Of a DNA stretch of 64,000 bases, positions 26,246-35,259 are shown in pieces. Numbering within the stretch: the first letter of the stretch is position 1; each line of letters opens with the position of its first letter. The position numbers and the translations under genes are program-made. Source of the stretch: Actinopolyspora alba (GTDB lineage: Bacteria > Actinomycetota > Actinomycetes > Mycobacteriales > Pseudonocardiaceae); contig NZ_FOMZ01000011.1 of the NCBI RefSeq assembly GCF_900112765.1, positions 124,001 to 188,000 on the forward strand. Reading direction: 5' to 3'. The notes beneath the pieces were generated by a model. That model made no database searches. It was not told the DNA's origin and was given only the letters and a program-made list of their open reading frames with translations.

Positions 26246-27066
26246 TCGAGGCGCTGCGCCTGGAGTTCATGCAGAACGCCGTCATCGCGGCGGTACTGGC
26301 CAGTGTGGTGCTCGGCGTGGTCGGTTCCCTCGTGGTGGTCAACCGGGAGGTCCTGGTGGGCGGCGGTATCGCGCACGCCTCCTACGGTGGAGTCGGGCTG
26401 GGCTTCCTGCTCGGGCTCGACCCGTCCGTGACGGCCATGCTCTTCGGAGTTCTCGCCGCTGTGATCATGGGTGTGCTGCGGCGTTTCGTCCGGCAACGCA
26501 ACGACACGCTGATCGGGATGCTGTGGGCCGTCGGCATGTCGCTGGGAGTTGTCTTCGTCCAGCTCACCCCGGGATACACCGCCAACGCTCGCAGCTTCCT
26601 GTTCGGCTCGCTGCTGTCGATCCCACGCGGCGACCTGCCGCTGCTCGGCGCGGTCGCGCTGGTGCTCCTCGGTTTCGTCGTGCTGTACTACCGGCCGCTG
26701 TTGGCCCACTCCTCCGACCGCGACTTCGCGCTGAGCCGCAACCTGCCGGTCTTCTCGCTGGAACTGGTGCTCTTGGCGGCCATAGCCCTGGCCGTGGTCG
26801 TGCTCATCCAACTGGTCGGTGTGGTCCTGCTCATCGCGCTGCTGACCATCCCGGCCGCGACGGCGGGACTGTTCACCCGCACGCTCGCGACCATGATGAC
26901 AGCCACCGTCGTGGTGGGCGTGATCGTCACCCTCGGAGGGTTGAGTGCCTCCTACACGTTCGACCTGCCCTCCGGGCCGGCGATCGTGCTCAGCGCCTGC
27001 GCGCTCTTCGCCGTCTCGCGGGTTGTGCTGCTTACAAGCCGAGGGAGCGATGAGGCGGCCCTGTGA
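26242..27066 (+). CDS. znuB: Zinc ABC transporter permease, ZnuB-like
   Basis: This 274-residue protein has about nine membrane segments of the ABC-3 permease family. It carries the early block VNREVLVGGGIAHASYGGVGLGF (in part matching the SLISDAISHAVLPG-like motif of the family) and a C-terminal helix pair rich in Ala and Val. It forms the membrane channel for zinc import with the two preceding gene products. The GTG start overlaps the stop of the ATPase gene. Confidence 0.9.
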   Translation: MIEALRLEFMQNAVIAAVLASVVLGVVGSLVVVNREVLVGGGIAHASYGGVGLGFLLGLDPSVTAMLFGVLAAVIMGVLRRFVRQRNDTLIGMLWAVGMSLGVVFVQLTPGYTANARSFLFGSLLSIPRGDLPLLGAVALVLLGFVVLYYRPLLAHSSDRDFALSRNLPVFSLELVLLAAIALAVVVLIQLVGVVLLIALLTIPAATAGLFTRTLATMMTATVVVGVIVTLGGLSASYTFDLPSGPAIVLSACALFAVSRVVLLTSRGSDEAAL

Positions 27067-27074
27067 GAACAGGT

Positions 27075-27815
27075 TCAATGCTTGCGACGGTTGTGTTCCG
27101 GTAGTCCACCACCGCTGATAAATCTTGCTGGAGGTGGTTTGCGAGATTTTGGTCCTGGTGAGAGCTCGGCTTGCCTTTTCGCCTGTTTGCGTTGAGCGGC
27201 TTGAAGCTCGAGGTTCGCCCGTTGCCACGGTGTCGTGCGGGATCGTTTTTTCGAATGTTTTCCCGGCGACCCGGAATGGCTTTTTCTGCTGCTTTCGCAG
27301 CCATTTTTGCAACGAAACTTGTGGGTAGTGTTTTTCGGGACCATGCGTCCACAACGAAGACATTCGGTCGGCCGGCACTGCTTGTGCCACCGAAGGCCCT
27401 TTTGAACGGCTTCGACGGGAAGGTGGAGCTCGCACACAACGCAGAAGGAATGTGGTGATCGACGCTGTTCGGCCCGGCGGAGACCGTGTTCCTCGGAACG
27501 GCCAAGCGTGCCTGATTTCTTCTTCGGTGGATCGCTCTTCGCGGCTGGCTGCTTCAGAGTGTCGCGTTCCTGCCTGGTCAGTCCCGTGCGTCTGTACAGG
27601 TAGGCATCCCAGTCGAGGCTTTCCGGGTCCGGAGCAGTGCCGTTACGGCGAGCCTGTACGATTTCGGAGCAAATTTCCGGGCAAAAACTGCGAGCCTGCT
27701 GTGCGGTTTTCTTCCAGGAAGGGTGTCCTGCTCGAGCGAGCCGGAAGGACCGCTCCAGCGAATCGAGCGCGAGGACTACCATTCTCTTGCTGTGCCCGCA
27801 TTTTTGCCCGCTCAC
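27075..27815 (-). CDS. Cysteine-rich basic protein of unknown function, lower GC
   Basis: This 246-residue, strongly basic protein is not recognised. Its centre holds Cys pairs spaced like zinc ribbons: FCVVCELHLP, then HKQCRPTECLRCG and FRCKNGCESS. The last 70 residues are rich in Lys, Arg, Gln and Ser (KKRSRTTPWQRANLEL) and look nucleic-acid binding. A short Cys pair also occurs at the start (SFCPEICSE). Base composition is clearly less GC-rich than in the neighbours, and codon thirds include many A and T, which suggests recent acquisition. It stands against the end of the zinc operon with 8 bases between the stops. Nucleic-acid binding is inference. Confidence 0.6.
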   Translation of the reverse strand: MSGQKCGHSKRMVVLALDSLERSFRLARAGHPSWKKTAQQARSFCPEICSEIVQARRNGTAPDPESLDWDAYLYRRTGLTRQERDTLKQPAAKSDPPKKKSGTLGRSEEHGLRRAEQRRSPHSFCVVCELHLPVEAVQKGLRWHKQCRPTECLRCGRMVPKNTTHKFRCKNGCESSRKSHSGSPGKHSKKRSRTTPWQRANLELQAAQRKQAKRQAELSPGPKSRKPPPARFISGGGLPEHNRRKH

Positions 27816-27961
27816 GGTTTCCGAGCGTAACTACGTGAGTCGAAGGTGATCCAGGAAATATACCCGTAAGATGTAATCACCAACGGCTCGTTGCGAAACT
27901 CGAAGCGCGTGAGAGGATCGCGGTGGCTTACCGGCGTCCCGCCGAAGTCACCGCACGCCGC

Positions 27962-29188
27962 TCACTCCGCGTGCGCGTCCTCGCCCGGGCCGAACCGGGC
28001 CAGCCCGCCGGTGGCCAGCAGCACCACCGCGGCGAACAGCAGGGCGCTCGCCGCGCCCAGCGAACCGGACACCGCGCTCGCGCAGGCGGGCAGCACCACC
28101 TGACCGGCGCGGTTGGTCCACAGCCGCAGCGCGAGCCCGGAACCGCGGTTGGCCGCACCCGCCGTTCGCACCACCGCGGTCATGGTCAGCGGTTGGCCGA
28201 TTCCGAGCAGGAATCCGCCGATTCCGAGTGCGGCGGCCATCGCCGCCACTCCCAGCCCGGGTGCGATGACCAGTGCCAGGCATGTCCCGGCACCGAGGCA
28301 GCTGGTGACGATCAGGGTGCGTCGCTGCCACCGCGCCGCCAGATACCCCAACCCCAGTCGCGAGAGGATCGAGGCCGCCGACCGCACCGCCAGGAGTACA
28401 CCGGCCAGAGCGGGAGCGATGCCGCGGTTCTCGGCTATCAGCGGTAGGTAGGCGGTGAGCAGGTCGACCGCGCCGAGCAGCGCGAGGCTGGTGAGCAACC
28501 CGGTGGCCATCCCCGGCCTGCGCAGCAGGCTGAGCGTTCCCCGCCGGTCGCCTGTCTCAGGAGGGCGGGACGTGCCGGAAGTGCCGCGGCGCAGCAGCAG
28601 TGCGGGCAGCAGACCGACGGCGGCCGTGACCGCCCCGACGAGGAAGGCCTCGCTCGTCGCCCCGGTCAACGCCTTCCCGGAGGCATTTCCCAGCAGCAGC
28701 CCCGAGCCGAGCGGGCCGAGCATCTGCCCGACGGACACGGCGGCGGTGAACAGGCCGAAGTCGCGGTCCAGCGCGTCGTCGGTGGAGACCGTGGTGATGA
28801 AGCGCTGACCACCCATCATGAACACGATGTGCCCCAGGCCGAGCACGGCCGACCCGATGGTCACCCCCGGCAGCGAGGTAGAACTCGCCAACCACAGCGG
28901 CGCCGCGACGAGCAGACAGGTTCCGGTGAGCAGCACCGGCACGGTTCCGCCGTTGCGGTCGGTGTAGCGGCCCAGCGGTAACGCCACCACGAGCGACAGC
29001 ATCGCGTAGGCAGCCGTGATGAGTCCGACCGCGACCTCGCCGCCACCGAGGGAGATGGTGCGGTACGAGATCAGCGGTCGCGCCAGGTTGAGGGTGGTCT
29101 GGGTGCAGACGACGCACACCAGCAGCAACACCAGTCGCGGGGAGACGCCCTCCGAAAGCGAGACGCCCTTCGCTCTCGTCGTGCTCAC
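27962..29188 (-). CDS. MFS transporter
   Basis: This 408-residue protein has about twelve membrane segments and the loop motif PLGRYTDRNGG near residue 75, typical of major facilitators. The second half begins near residue 215 (RRPGMATGLLTSLALLG). Its GTG overlaps the stop of the broken GntR gene by four bases, so it belonged to the operon of that regulator. Efflux or uptake of a small molecule cannot be decided. With the regulator decayed, expression may have become constitutive or lost. Confidence 0.85.
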   Translation of the reverse strand: MSTTRAKGVSLSEGVSPRLVLLLVCVVCTQTTLNLARPLISYRTISLGGGEVAVGLITAAYAMLSLVVALPLGRYTDRNGGTVPVLLTGTCLLVAAPLWLASSTSLPGVTIGSAVLGLGHIVFMMGGQRFITTVSTDDALDRDFGLFTAAVSVGQMLGPLGSGLLLGNASGKALTGATSEAFLVGAVTAAVGLLPALLLRRGTSGTSRPPETGDRRGTLSLLRRPGMATGLLTSLALLGAVDLLTAYLPLIAENRGIAPALAGVLLAVRSAASILSRLGLGYLAARWQRRTLIVTSCLGAGTCLALVIAPGLGVAAMAAALGIGGFLLGIGQPLTMTAVVRTAGAANRGSGLALRLWTNRAGQVVLPACASAVSGSLGAASALLFAAVVLLATGGLARFGPGEDAHAE

Positions 29189-29642
29189 GTGGCCGGCCCG
29201 ATCTCGACAGCGAAGGTGCCCGCGTCGATCCCGGTGGTGAGCCGCTCGATGGTCGCCTGCCGCGTGCGGGAGAGGTGCTCGGTGAGTGTGGTCGCGGCCT
29301 CCTCGGCATCACCGGCGAGCACCGCACGACACATCCGCCGGTGTTCCCGCGCGGAGCCGGGCAGTCGCTGGATCGCCGAGTGCGCGACTTCGAGCAGCCG
29401 TGCGGACCGGCCACGCTGGTGGGCGATCGTCCGTGCGAGCTGCGCGTTGTGGCAGGCGGTGGTGCCGGCCAGGTCGAACCGTTCGGTCAGCCGGTGGAAG
29501 GGCGGTGCCGGCTCGGTGTGCGGGAGGCTTCGAGGCGCTCCGCCAGGCTCGTCTCGCTCAGCTGCGCCCCGGGAGGTAGTTCCATCTTCTCGATCAGCTC
29601 GCGCAGGCGCAGGTAGACGGCGTGGGTCCTGCCGGACGGCAT
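29185..29642 (-). pseudogene. GntR/FadR-type regulator with internal deletion and frameshift
   Basis: From the ATG at 29642 a FadR-type start can be read (HAVYLRLRELIEKMELPPGA, then LSETSLAERLEASRTP), which is the first half of a GntR winged helix. After about 41 residues the frame runs into a stop. In another frame the C-terminal half of an FCD sensor domain follows (FHRLTERFDL, CHNAQLARTIAHQRG, REHRRMCRAVLAGDAEEAA), ending at 29185 in overlap with the MFS gene. The rest of the helix-turn-helix and the first part of the sensor, some 70-80 residues, are missing. The gene is therefore a remnant of an FCD-family repressor of the MFS gene. Confidence 0.8.
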
Positions 29643-29723
29643 CGCTCTCCTCGGTTGGGATACAAGCCAGTGTACAAACCGGTGTGCATGAGGTCCGCTG
29701 GTGTCGTGAGCTGCGGTTCCTGG

Positions 29724-30518
29724 TCAACGCGCTGCCCGGTGCTCCGGGACGTCGAGCGTGCGGCCGAGGTTGTGGGCCTCGTGCAGCAGCAGGGCGCCGA
29801 GTTCGGGGCGACGCTCCGGGCGGAACCGGGTCTCGACACCGGTCAGGGTCAGTGCCCAAGCGGGGCGGCCGGACCGGTCGAACACGGCCGCGGCCATTCC
29901 CCAGCTCCCCTCGACAACCAGTCCCGGGTTGACGGCGTAGCCGTCGCGACGCGTGCGCGCGATGCGCTCCCGGATCGCCTCGGCGGAGTGCGACCTGCCC
30001 CACCGGTCGGTCAGATCGGTGCGTCCGAGATAGGCGTCGATCTCGGTGTCGTCGAGGAAAGCGAGCAGGGCCAGTCCCGCCGAGACGACTCCCAGTGGGA
30101 ACCGGGCACCCTCGTGGAGCACGAACGAACGGATCGGAAAGTCGCCGTTCTCCCGCAGAAGACACACCGTTTCCTCGCCCCGAAGTGCCGAGAAGAACGC
30201 GCTCTCACCGGTTCTGGCCGCCAGCCGATGCACGTGGGCGCGGGCGTGGTGCGTCACGTCGTAGCGGGTGCCCGCGGTCTGGCCCAGCAGGTAGAGCTCG
30301 GGACCCAGGAACCACCGTCCGGTTCGACGGTCGCGATCGACGAAGCCCTCTTCGGTCAACGAGCTGAGCAGTCGGTGCACCGTCGGTCGTGGCAGCTCGG
30401 TTGCCCTGGCGAGGTCGCTGGTGGCCGCGCCTGCCTCGTTGGTGGCGGAGAGCGCGCGCAGCACGGAGCCGATCCGGGGGACCAGGTGGGCGTTCGGGCC
30501 GTCGTTCACGACCGTCAT
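29724..30518 (-). CDS. IclR family transcriptional regulator
   Basis: This 264-residue protein has an N-terminal winged helix (LVPRIGSVLRALSATNEAG, then TELPRPTVHRLLSSLTEEGF) and a GAF-like IclR effector domain (YDVTHHARAHVHRLAARTGES, RFPLGVVSAGLALLAFL, GYAVNPGLVVEG). IclR proteins bind small organic acids and regulate catabolism of aromatic acids, acetate or similar. It diverges from a CoA-transferase gene pair with 151 bases between, so control of that pair is likely. ATG 30518 and GTG 30509 are both possible starts. Confidence 0.88.
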   Translation of the reverse strand: MTVVNDGPNAHLVPRIGSVLRALSATNEAGAATSDLARATELPRPTVHRLLSSLTEEGFVDRDRRTGRWFLGPELYLLGQTAGTRYDVTHHARAHVHRLAARTGESAFFSALRGEETVCLLRENGDFPIRSFVLHEGARFPLGVVSAGLALLAFLDDTEIDAYLGRTDLTDRWGRSHSAEAIRERIARTRRDGYAVNPGLVVEGSWGMAAAVFDRSGRPAWALTLTGVETRFRPERRPELGALLLHEAHNLGRTLDVPEHRAAR

Positions 30519-30669
30519 CCTAGCGTTCGTGGAGTGGACGCACTGTCGGTGCGGTGGTCGATCGGCGAGCGGTTCGGGGCTCGTTCGTCCTGAATTCTTG
30601 CGGCAGAGACCCAGTGACCCGTTTACTGCCGCCTGTTCGTTCAGTGGACCCGAGACACGAGGTGACGAG

Positions 30670-31371
30670 TTGTCCGAGTTGTGTACCGATGCTCGAGAGG
30701 CACTGGCCGGGTTGCTCACGGACGGGATGACGATCGCGGTCGGTGGCTTCGGACTGTGCGGCATCCCGAACGACCTGATCGAGGCCGTCCGTGACAGCGG
30801 GGTCACCGGTCTGACGGTTGTGTCCAACAACATGGGGATCGACGGCAAGGGCCTCGGGCTGCTGCTGGAGGACCGCCAGGTGGACAGGGTGATCGCCTCC
30901 TACGTGGGCGAGAACAAGCTGTTCGCCCGGCAGTACCTGGACGGGACGCTGGCCGTGGAGTTCGCACCACAGGGGACGCTGGCCGAGCGGATGCGAGCGG
31001 GTGGGGCCGGGATCGCGGCGTTCTACACCCGAGCTGGGGTGGGAACCCCGGTGGCGGAGGGAAAGCCCTCGGCCGAGTTCGACGGGCGGACCTACGTCCG
31101 GGAGCGGGGGATCGTCGCCGACCTGGCACTGGTGCACGCCCACACCGTCGATCCCGCTGGCAATCTCACCTATCGGGCCAGCGCGCGAAATTTCAACCCG
31201 GTCGTGGCGACCTGCGGAAGAGCCACCGTGGTCGAGACGGAGAACCTCGACCAGCGGTACCTGGATCCGGAGCGGGTGGTAACCCCCGGGATTTACGTCG
31301 ACCGCCTGGTTCACGCCGAACCGCGCCTCAAGGACATCGAAAAGCGCACCGTGCGGACTCCGACGCGCTGA
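30670..31371 (+). CDS. 3-oxoacid CoA-transferase subunit A
   Basis: This protein of 233 residues is subunit A of a class I CoA-transferase. The glycine loop [20 protein letters not shown] and the block [13 protein letters not shown] are clear, as is [21 protein letters not shown]. It works with subunit B, encoded 148 bases downstream. The pair moves CoA between succinyl-CoA and acetoacetate or 3-oxoadipate; the choice cannot be made from sequence. The TTG at 30670 is selected because a GAGG lies shortly before and it gives the normal length. Probably controlled by the divergent IclR protein. Confidence 0.88.
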   Translation: MSELCTDAREALAGLLTDGMTIAVGGFGLCGIPNDLIEAVRDSGVTGLTVVSNNMGIDGKGLGLLLEDRQVDRVIASYVGENKLFARQYLDGTLAVEFAPQGTLAERMRAGGAGIAAFYTRAGVGTPVAEGKPSAEFDGRTYVRERGIVADLALVHAHTVDPAGNLTYRASARNFNPVVATCGRATVVETENLDQRYLDPERVVTPGIYVDRLVHAEPRLKDIEKRTVRTPTR

Positions 31372-31427
31372 CCGGGCCCGCGGAGCGTTCGCGGGGCTGA
31401 ACACGCCCCTTCGAACCACCTCCCCGA

Positions 31428-31519
31428 TGTCGGGCCGCCCGGAGCGGGAGCCGGCAGGGGAGGGCCGCAGAGCGAGCATCCCGACAATCCGACCGGAAAA
31501 CTTCGAGCAGGAGGTAGCC
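31428..31519 (+). repeat. Palindromic repeat in leader, copy A
   Basis: TGTCGGG (31428-31434) pairs with CCCGACA (31480-31486). The following part GACCGGAAAACTTCGAGC runs to the ribosome site AGGAGG of the next gene. Copy B (53847-53928, minus strand) shares GCATCCCGACAA and GAAAACTTCGA in the same position before a start codon. Copy D at 51361-51408 shares GATGTCGGGCC and the GCGAGAGCCG-like core. It sits between the two CoA-transferase genes, where a leader RNA or repeat could affect subunit B alone. Confidence 0.6.
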
Positions 31520-32164
31520 ATGGCCTGGAGCCGTGAGCGCATGGCGGAGATCGCCGCCGCCGAGATCGGCGACGGCGACTACGTCAACCTCGGGATCGGT
31601 ATCCCGACGCTGGTCGCCAACCACATCCCCGAGGACGTGCGCGTGACGCTGCAGAGCGAGAACGGCATTCTCGGCCTCGGCCCGTTCCCGGAGGAGGGAG
31701 CGGAGGACGCCGATCTCATCAACGCGGGAAAGCAGACCGTGACGGTCACCTCCGGAGCGAGCTACTTCGACTCGGCGTCCTCGTTCGGGATGATGCGCGG
31801 TGGCCACATCGACATCGCCGTCCTGGGAGCCCTGCAGGTCGGCGAGAACGGTGATCTGGCGAACTGGACGATCCCGGGCGCCATGGTCAAGGGCATGGGT
31901 GGTGCCATGGATCTCGTCGTCGGTGCCCGGCGGATCGTCGTGCTCACCGATCACGTGGCCAAGGACGGAACCCCCAAGATCGTCGAGGAGTGCACGCTGC
32001 CGTTGACCGGCTCGGGGGTGGTCAACCGGATCATCACCGATCTGGCGGTGCTCGACGTGATCCCGGACGGCCTGGAACTGGTCGCCATCGCTCCCGGCGT
32101 CACCGAGGACGAGGTTCGCGACAGCACGCGGGCTCGCATTCGCCAACGGCTCCCGACCGGATGA
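31520..32164 (+). CDS. 3-oxoacid CoA-transferase subunit B
   Basis: This 214-residue subunit carries the catalytic glutamate in the block [12 protein letters not shown] and the start [16 protein letters not shown], both diagnostic of subunit [21 protein letters not shown] and [16 protein letters not shown] follow as usual. It forms the enzyme with subunit A and takes the CoA as a glutamyl thioester. The ATG has AGGAGG six bases before. The gap to subunit A is unusually long (148 bases) and holds a palindromic repeat. Confidence 0.92.
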   Translation: MAWSRERMAEIAAAEIGDGDYVNLGIGIPTLVANHIPEDVRVTLQSENGILGLGPFPEEGAEDADLINAGKQTVTVTSGASYFDSASSFGMMRGGHIDIAVLGALQVGENGDLANWTIPGAMVKGMGGAMDLVVGARRIVVLTDHVAKDGTPKIVEECTLPLTGSGVVNRIITDLAVLDVIPDGLELVAIAPGVTEDEVRDSTRARIRQRLPTG

Positions 32165-32247
32165 CGCGAACTCGCCGTTGACGAGTCGCCGAACCGGGCG
32201 CGCATGCTCCACTCACCTACGGAGGAGTCGCTTCGGGGTGAGCGGGA

Positions 32248-32997
32248 TCAGGCTCCGAGGAATCCCCTGATGTTCGTCGGAAACGTCTCGGGGTCCACGG
32301 CCGGGCTGCCGTTGGATGGTGGGTGGTCCAGTGCCGTGGCGACGGCTGCCTTCGCCGCGCGGATGGCGGCCGGCGGTTTCTCGACGATCGCGGTGAGCAG
32401 TTCCTCGGTGCGTTCGGTCAACTCCGTTTCAGGAACGGCACATTCGACCAGCCCCTCGGCCACGGCGGCCACGCCGTCGAGCAGTTCTCCCGTGTACAGC
32501 AGCCGCCGCGCTCGCGCCGGGCCCACGAGCGAGACCATCCGCGCCGCGAACGCCGGGCTGGTGTTGATACCGAGTCGGATGATGGGCATCCCGATGCGGG
32601 CGGAGGTGCTCATGTACCGCAGATCGCAGGCGAGAGCGAGTTGACATCCCGCTCCGGCCGCGACGCCGCTGATCTCGGCGACCACCGGTACGGGGCACCG
32701 CTCGACGGCGTGGAAGGCCGCTTCCATCCGGGCGAAGGAATCCTCCACGGAGTCCAGGTCGGCATCGACCCATTCGGTCATGTCCGATCCGGCGCAGAAG
32801 GTGCCGTGGCGGCCGCGAAGCACCACCACGCGCGTGGTTTCCTCGGTGCCGATCCGCTCGACGGTGCGCCGTAGGAGGTCCCAACCCGCCCGGTTGAGCG
32901 CGTTGCGTTTCGTGGCGTCGCCGACCGTCAGTTCGACCACTTGCGAACTGGGACGCCGCACCGCTACTGGGGACGCGTCTTCGAATCCGGTACTCAT
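32248..32997 (-). CDS. Enoyl-CoA hydratase/isomerase family protein
   Basis: This 249-residue crotonase-fold protein has the first oxyanion block RGRHGTFCAGSDMTEWVD and the second VAEISGVAAGAGCQLALACD, followed by IGMPIIRLGINTSPAFA. One of the two usual catalytic Glu positions appears replaced (RLGINTS where hydratases have a Glu), so isomerase or other crotonase chemistry is possible. It converges with the CoA-transferase genes, which supports a role in acyl-CoA breakdown. The ATG follows GAGGAG. Confidence 0.85.
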   Translation of the reverse strand: MSTGFEDASPVAVRRPSSQVVELTVGDATKRNALNRAGWDLLRRTVERIGTEETTRVVVLRGRHGTFCAGSDMTEWVDADLDSVEDSFARMEAAFHAVERCPVPVVAEISGVAAGAGCQLALACDLRYMSTSARIGMPIIRLGINTSPAFAARMVSLVGPARARRLLYTGELLDGVAAVAEGLVECAVPETELTERTEELLTAIVEKPPAAIRAAKAAVATALDHPPSNGSPAVDPETFPTNIRGFLGA

Positions 32998-33194
32998 CGA
33001 ACGGCTCCTCGGGCTCGCGACTGCTGCGGTCGAGTGTGCTCGTTTTCGAGATCGGCAGCGAGCTCCTCGGTGTGCGGGAGAACGCCGGTGGGAGGCAGAA
33101 TCGGGGTGTCCAGGGAAAGCCATCGACCGACCGAACCGGGCCACGTCGCGGCCCGGCCGGTTGGTTCACCCGACCGTGGGAGCCAGGACTGCTC

Positions 33195-33803
33195 ATGCGC
33201 GAACTGGTGGTAACGACATTCGTGAGTCTCGACGGTGTGATGCAGGCTCCCGGTGGCCCCGAAGAGGACCGGGAAGGGGACTTCGACCACGGCGGGTGGG
33301 TGGTCCCCTACTTCGACGACGAGCTGGGCAGGCAGATCGACGAGTGGTTCGCCGGGGCCGAGGACTTCCTACTCGGGCGCGGCACCTACGAGATCTTCGC
33401 CGCCTACTGGCCCCACGTGCACGACGAGGAAGACAACGTCGCCAGGGCACTGAACACACGCCCCAAGCACGTCGCCTCGCGGACGCTGCGGCGCGTCGAC
33501 TGGGAAGGGGCGTCACTGCTGGGTTCCGATCTCGTGGGCGCCGTCGAGGAGCTGAAACACCGGGACGGGGGCGAGCTGCAGGTGCACGGCAGTCACGGAC
33601 TCGTCCAGACGTTGTTGGAACACGACCTGGTCGACAAGCTGCGGTTGATGACTTTCCCGCTGCTGCTCGGCAGCGGGAAACGACTGTTCGCCGACGGCAC
33701 TGTCCCGACCGGACTGCGGCTGGCCAAGTCCTCGCCGACGAGCAACGGGGTCCTCGTCACGAGTTACGAACGTGTCGGGAGCGTGCGCACCGGCTCGTTC
33801 TGA
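33195..33803 (+). CDS. Dihydrofolate reductase family protein (RibD C-terminal-like)
   Basis: This 202-residue protein begins LVVTTFVSLDGVMQAPGG, typical of the small actinobacterial DHFR-like family in the RibD C-terminal fold. FLLGRGTYEIFAAYWP near residue 55 and GELQVHGSHGLVQTLLEHDL near 115 complete the pattern, and PLLLGSGKRLF follows. Members bind NADPH; the substrates are unknown. It faces a paralogue at 33929-34483 with 125 bases between the stops. Confidence 0.85.
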   Translation: MRELVVTTFVSLDGVMQAPGGPEEDREGDFDHGGWVVPYFDDELGRQIDEWFAGAEDFLLGRGTYEIFAAYWPHVHDEEDNVARALNTRPKHVASRTLRRVDWEGASLLGSDLVGAVEELKHRDGGELQVHGSHGLVQTLLEHDLVDKLRLMTFPLLLGSGKRLFADGTVPTGLRLAKSSPTSNGVLVTSYERVGSVRTGSF

Positions 33804-33928
33804 CGAGGTCCGAATACCGCGAGCCCCGCCAGGCGAGAAAGCGAACTCCCCGCAGCGTGCTGATGGGATCCATGCCACTGCCGCCACGATCGGCAGAATC
33901 GATACGACGGTGATCGTTCGAACGCCCA

Positions 33929-34483
33929 TCATCTCGGTCGATAGGTAGCGATGATCGTGCCGCTGCTGGTCGATTCGGAATTCACCAGCTCGAGATTCTT
34001 CAACGGGCTGTCGTCGGCGAACAACTTCCCGCGACCATTACCGGCGATCACCGGATGGATCAGCAGCCGCAGCTCGTCGAGCAGATCCCGGTACAGCAGG
34101 GACGTGACAAGACCGGGGCTGCCTGCCACGGTGATCCCTTTCCCCGTCCCGGCTTTGAGCTCCTCGACAGCGCTCGTCAGATCGGTTTCGATCAGAAAAC
34201 TGTTCGGCCACTCCTCGACGCTGTCCAAGGTGGTCGAAGCTACATACTTGGGTGATTCGTTGATCCACCGGGCGAATTCCGAGTCCTCGCCGCCCTTGTC
34301 GTAGGATGGCCAGTACCCGGCCCACTCGGTCCAGGTCACCCTGCCCAATAGCACTGTGTCCGTGGTCTCCAGCGTAGCGGCCAGCGACGCGCCCATCTCC
34401 TCGTCGAAGTCGTGCTGCCATTGGTCCGGCGATTCGACGACGCCGTCGAGCGAGATGAACAGACTCGAAACGATCCGACGCAT
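33929..34483 (-). CDS. Dihydrofolate reductase family protein, paralogue
   Basis: This 184-residue relative of the facing gene reads RRIVSSLFISLDGVVESP at the start, then VLLGRVTWTEWAGYWPSYD, GKGITVAGSPGLVTSLLYRD and HPVIAGNGRGKLF. The NADPH-binding fold is the same. The ATG at 34483 follows GGAGAAGAGAG; an upstream GTG/ATG at 34516 is less likely. The next gene in the same direction upstream is an AraC-like regulator, a common neighbour of this family. Confidence 0.85.
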   Translation of the reverse strand: MRRIVSSLFISLDGVVESPDQWQHDFDEEMGASLAATLETTDTVLLGRVTWTEWAGYWPSYDKGGEDSEFARWINESPKYVASTTLDSVEEWPNSFLIETDLTSAVEELKAGTGKGITVAGSPGLVTSLLYRDLLDELRLLIHPVIAGNGRGKLFADDSPLKNLELVNSESTSSGTIIATYRPR

Positions 34484-34533
34484 ACTCTCTTCTCCGATTC
34501 CTCGTTCCTGAATCACATGTTGCGCTCGAGAGG

Positions 34534-35259
34534 CTATGCGTTTGCCAACGTTCCCGTCTTGTACAGCAGCGACAGCGGCTCGTCCGGTTCCGCCGAGGGA
34601 CGCAACCGCGTCGCGTTCCGCCCGACATATCGCAGCAACGACCGTGCCAAGTGCGGTTGATCGAAATATCCGAGCCGATCGATCACGTCGTGAGCCGAGC
34701 CACCCTCCTGGAGCAGTACCGCGGCCTGCCGGGCACGATCGATCCGCCGAACGTCGCCACGGGGCAGCCCGGTCGCAGTCACGAAGCGCCGCTGGAGGGT
34801 GCGTTCGGACACCTTCGGCGAGACCCCGGCAAGCACGTCCGCCACGAGCGGATCAGCGTCCAGAACACCCTGGCTTACCAGCCGCTCCACGAACGCCTCG
34901 GCACTGTCGTAGGTGGGAAGCGACCACCACCCGCCCTTGAGCCAGAACGAAGCACTCGTCGCGTCGGGAATCTCCACCGAGCTGTCGACCAGTCCGCTGG
35001 TCGGAAGATGCGGCATCGACGTGCCGAGCGCGAAAACAATTCCGAAGAACGTCGTGTCCGCGGGAACCGGAGCTCGGCTCGCTCTCGACTCGGGCCCACG
35101 AACAGCCACATTCACCTGGCCGTGCTGCTGCCAAATCACCAGCTCCGGCCGCGAGGTCGCGATCGACATCATCCTCGATGCCGCGGCAGAACTACGGCTG
35201 CGCCATACTCGCTCGATCCACCGCGACTCCGAGGATCGACTCTCGATGATCAAATCCAC
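34534..35259 (-). CDS. AraC family transcriptional regulator
   Basis: This protein of about 241 residues begins VDLIIESRSSESRWIERVWRS. It ends with a helix-turn-helix pair: SERTLQRRFVTATGLPRGDV and ARQAAVLLQEGGSAHDVIDR, then GYFDQPHLARSL, the classical second helix region. The N-terminal half probably binds a ligand. It stands 50 bases upstream of the DHFR-like gene at 33929-34483 in the same direction and may control it. The GTG at 35259 is chosen from the family start; a GTG at 35313 is also open. Confidence 0.82.
   Translation of the reverse strand: MDLIIESRSSESRWIERVWRSRSSAAASRMMSIATSRPELVIWQQHGQVNVAVRGPESRASRAPVPADTTFFGIVFALGTSMPHLPTSGLVDSSVEIPDATSASFWLKGGWWSLPTYDSAEAFVERLVSQGVLDADPLVADVLAGVSPKVSERTLQRRFVTATGLPRGDVRRIDRARQAAVLLQEGGSAHDVIDRLGYFDQPHLARSLLRYVGRNATRLRPSAEPDEPLSLLYKTGTLANA

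Noticed and set aside
25717-27435. Minus-strand frame of 572 codons across the zinc operon
   Set aside because: It is antisense to the ATPase and permease genes, with a His/Gln/Arg-rich composition typical of antisense frames in high-GC DNA.
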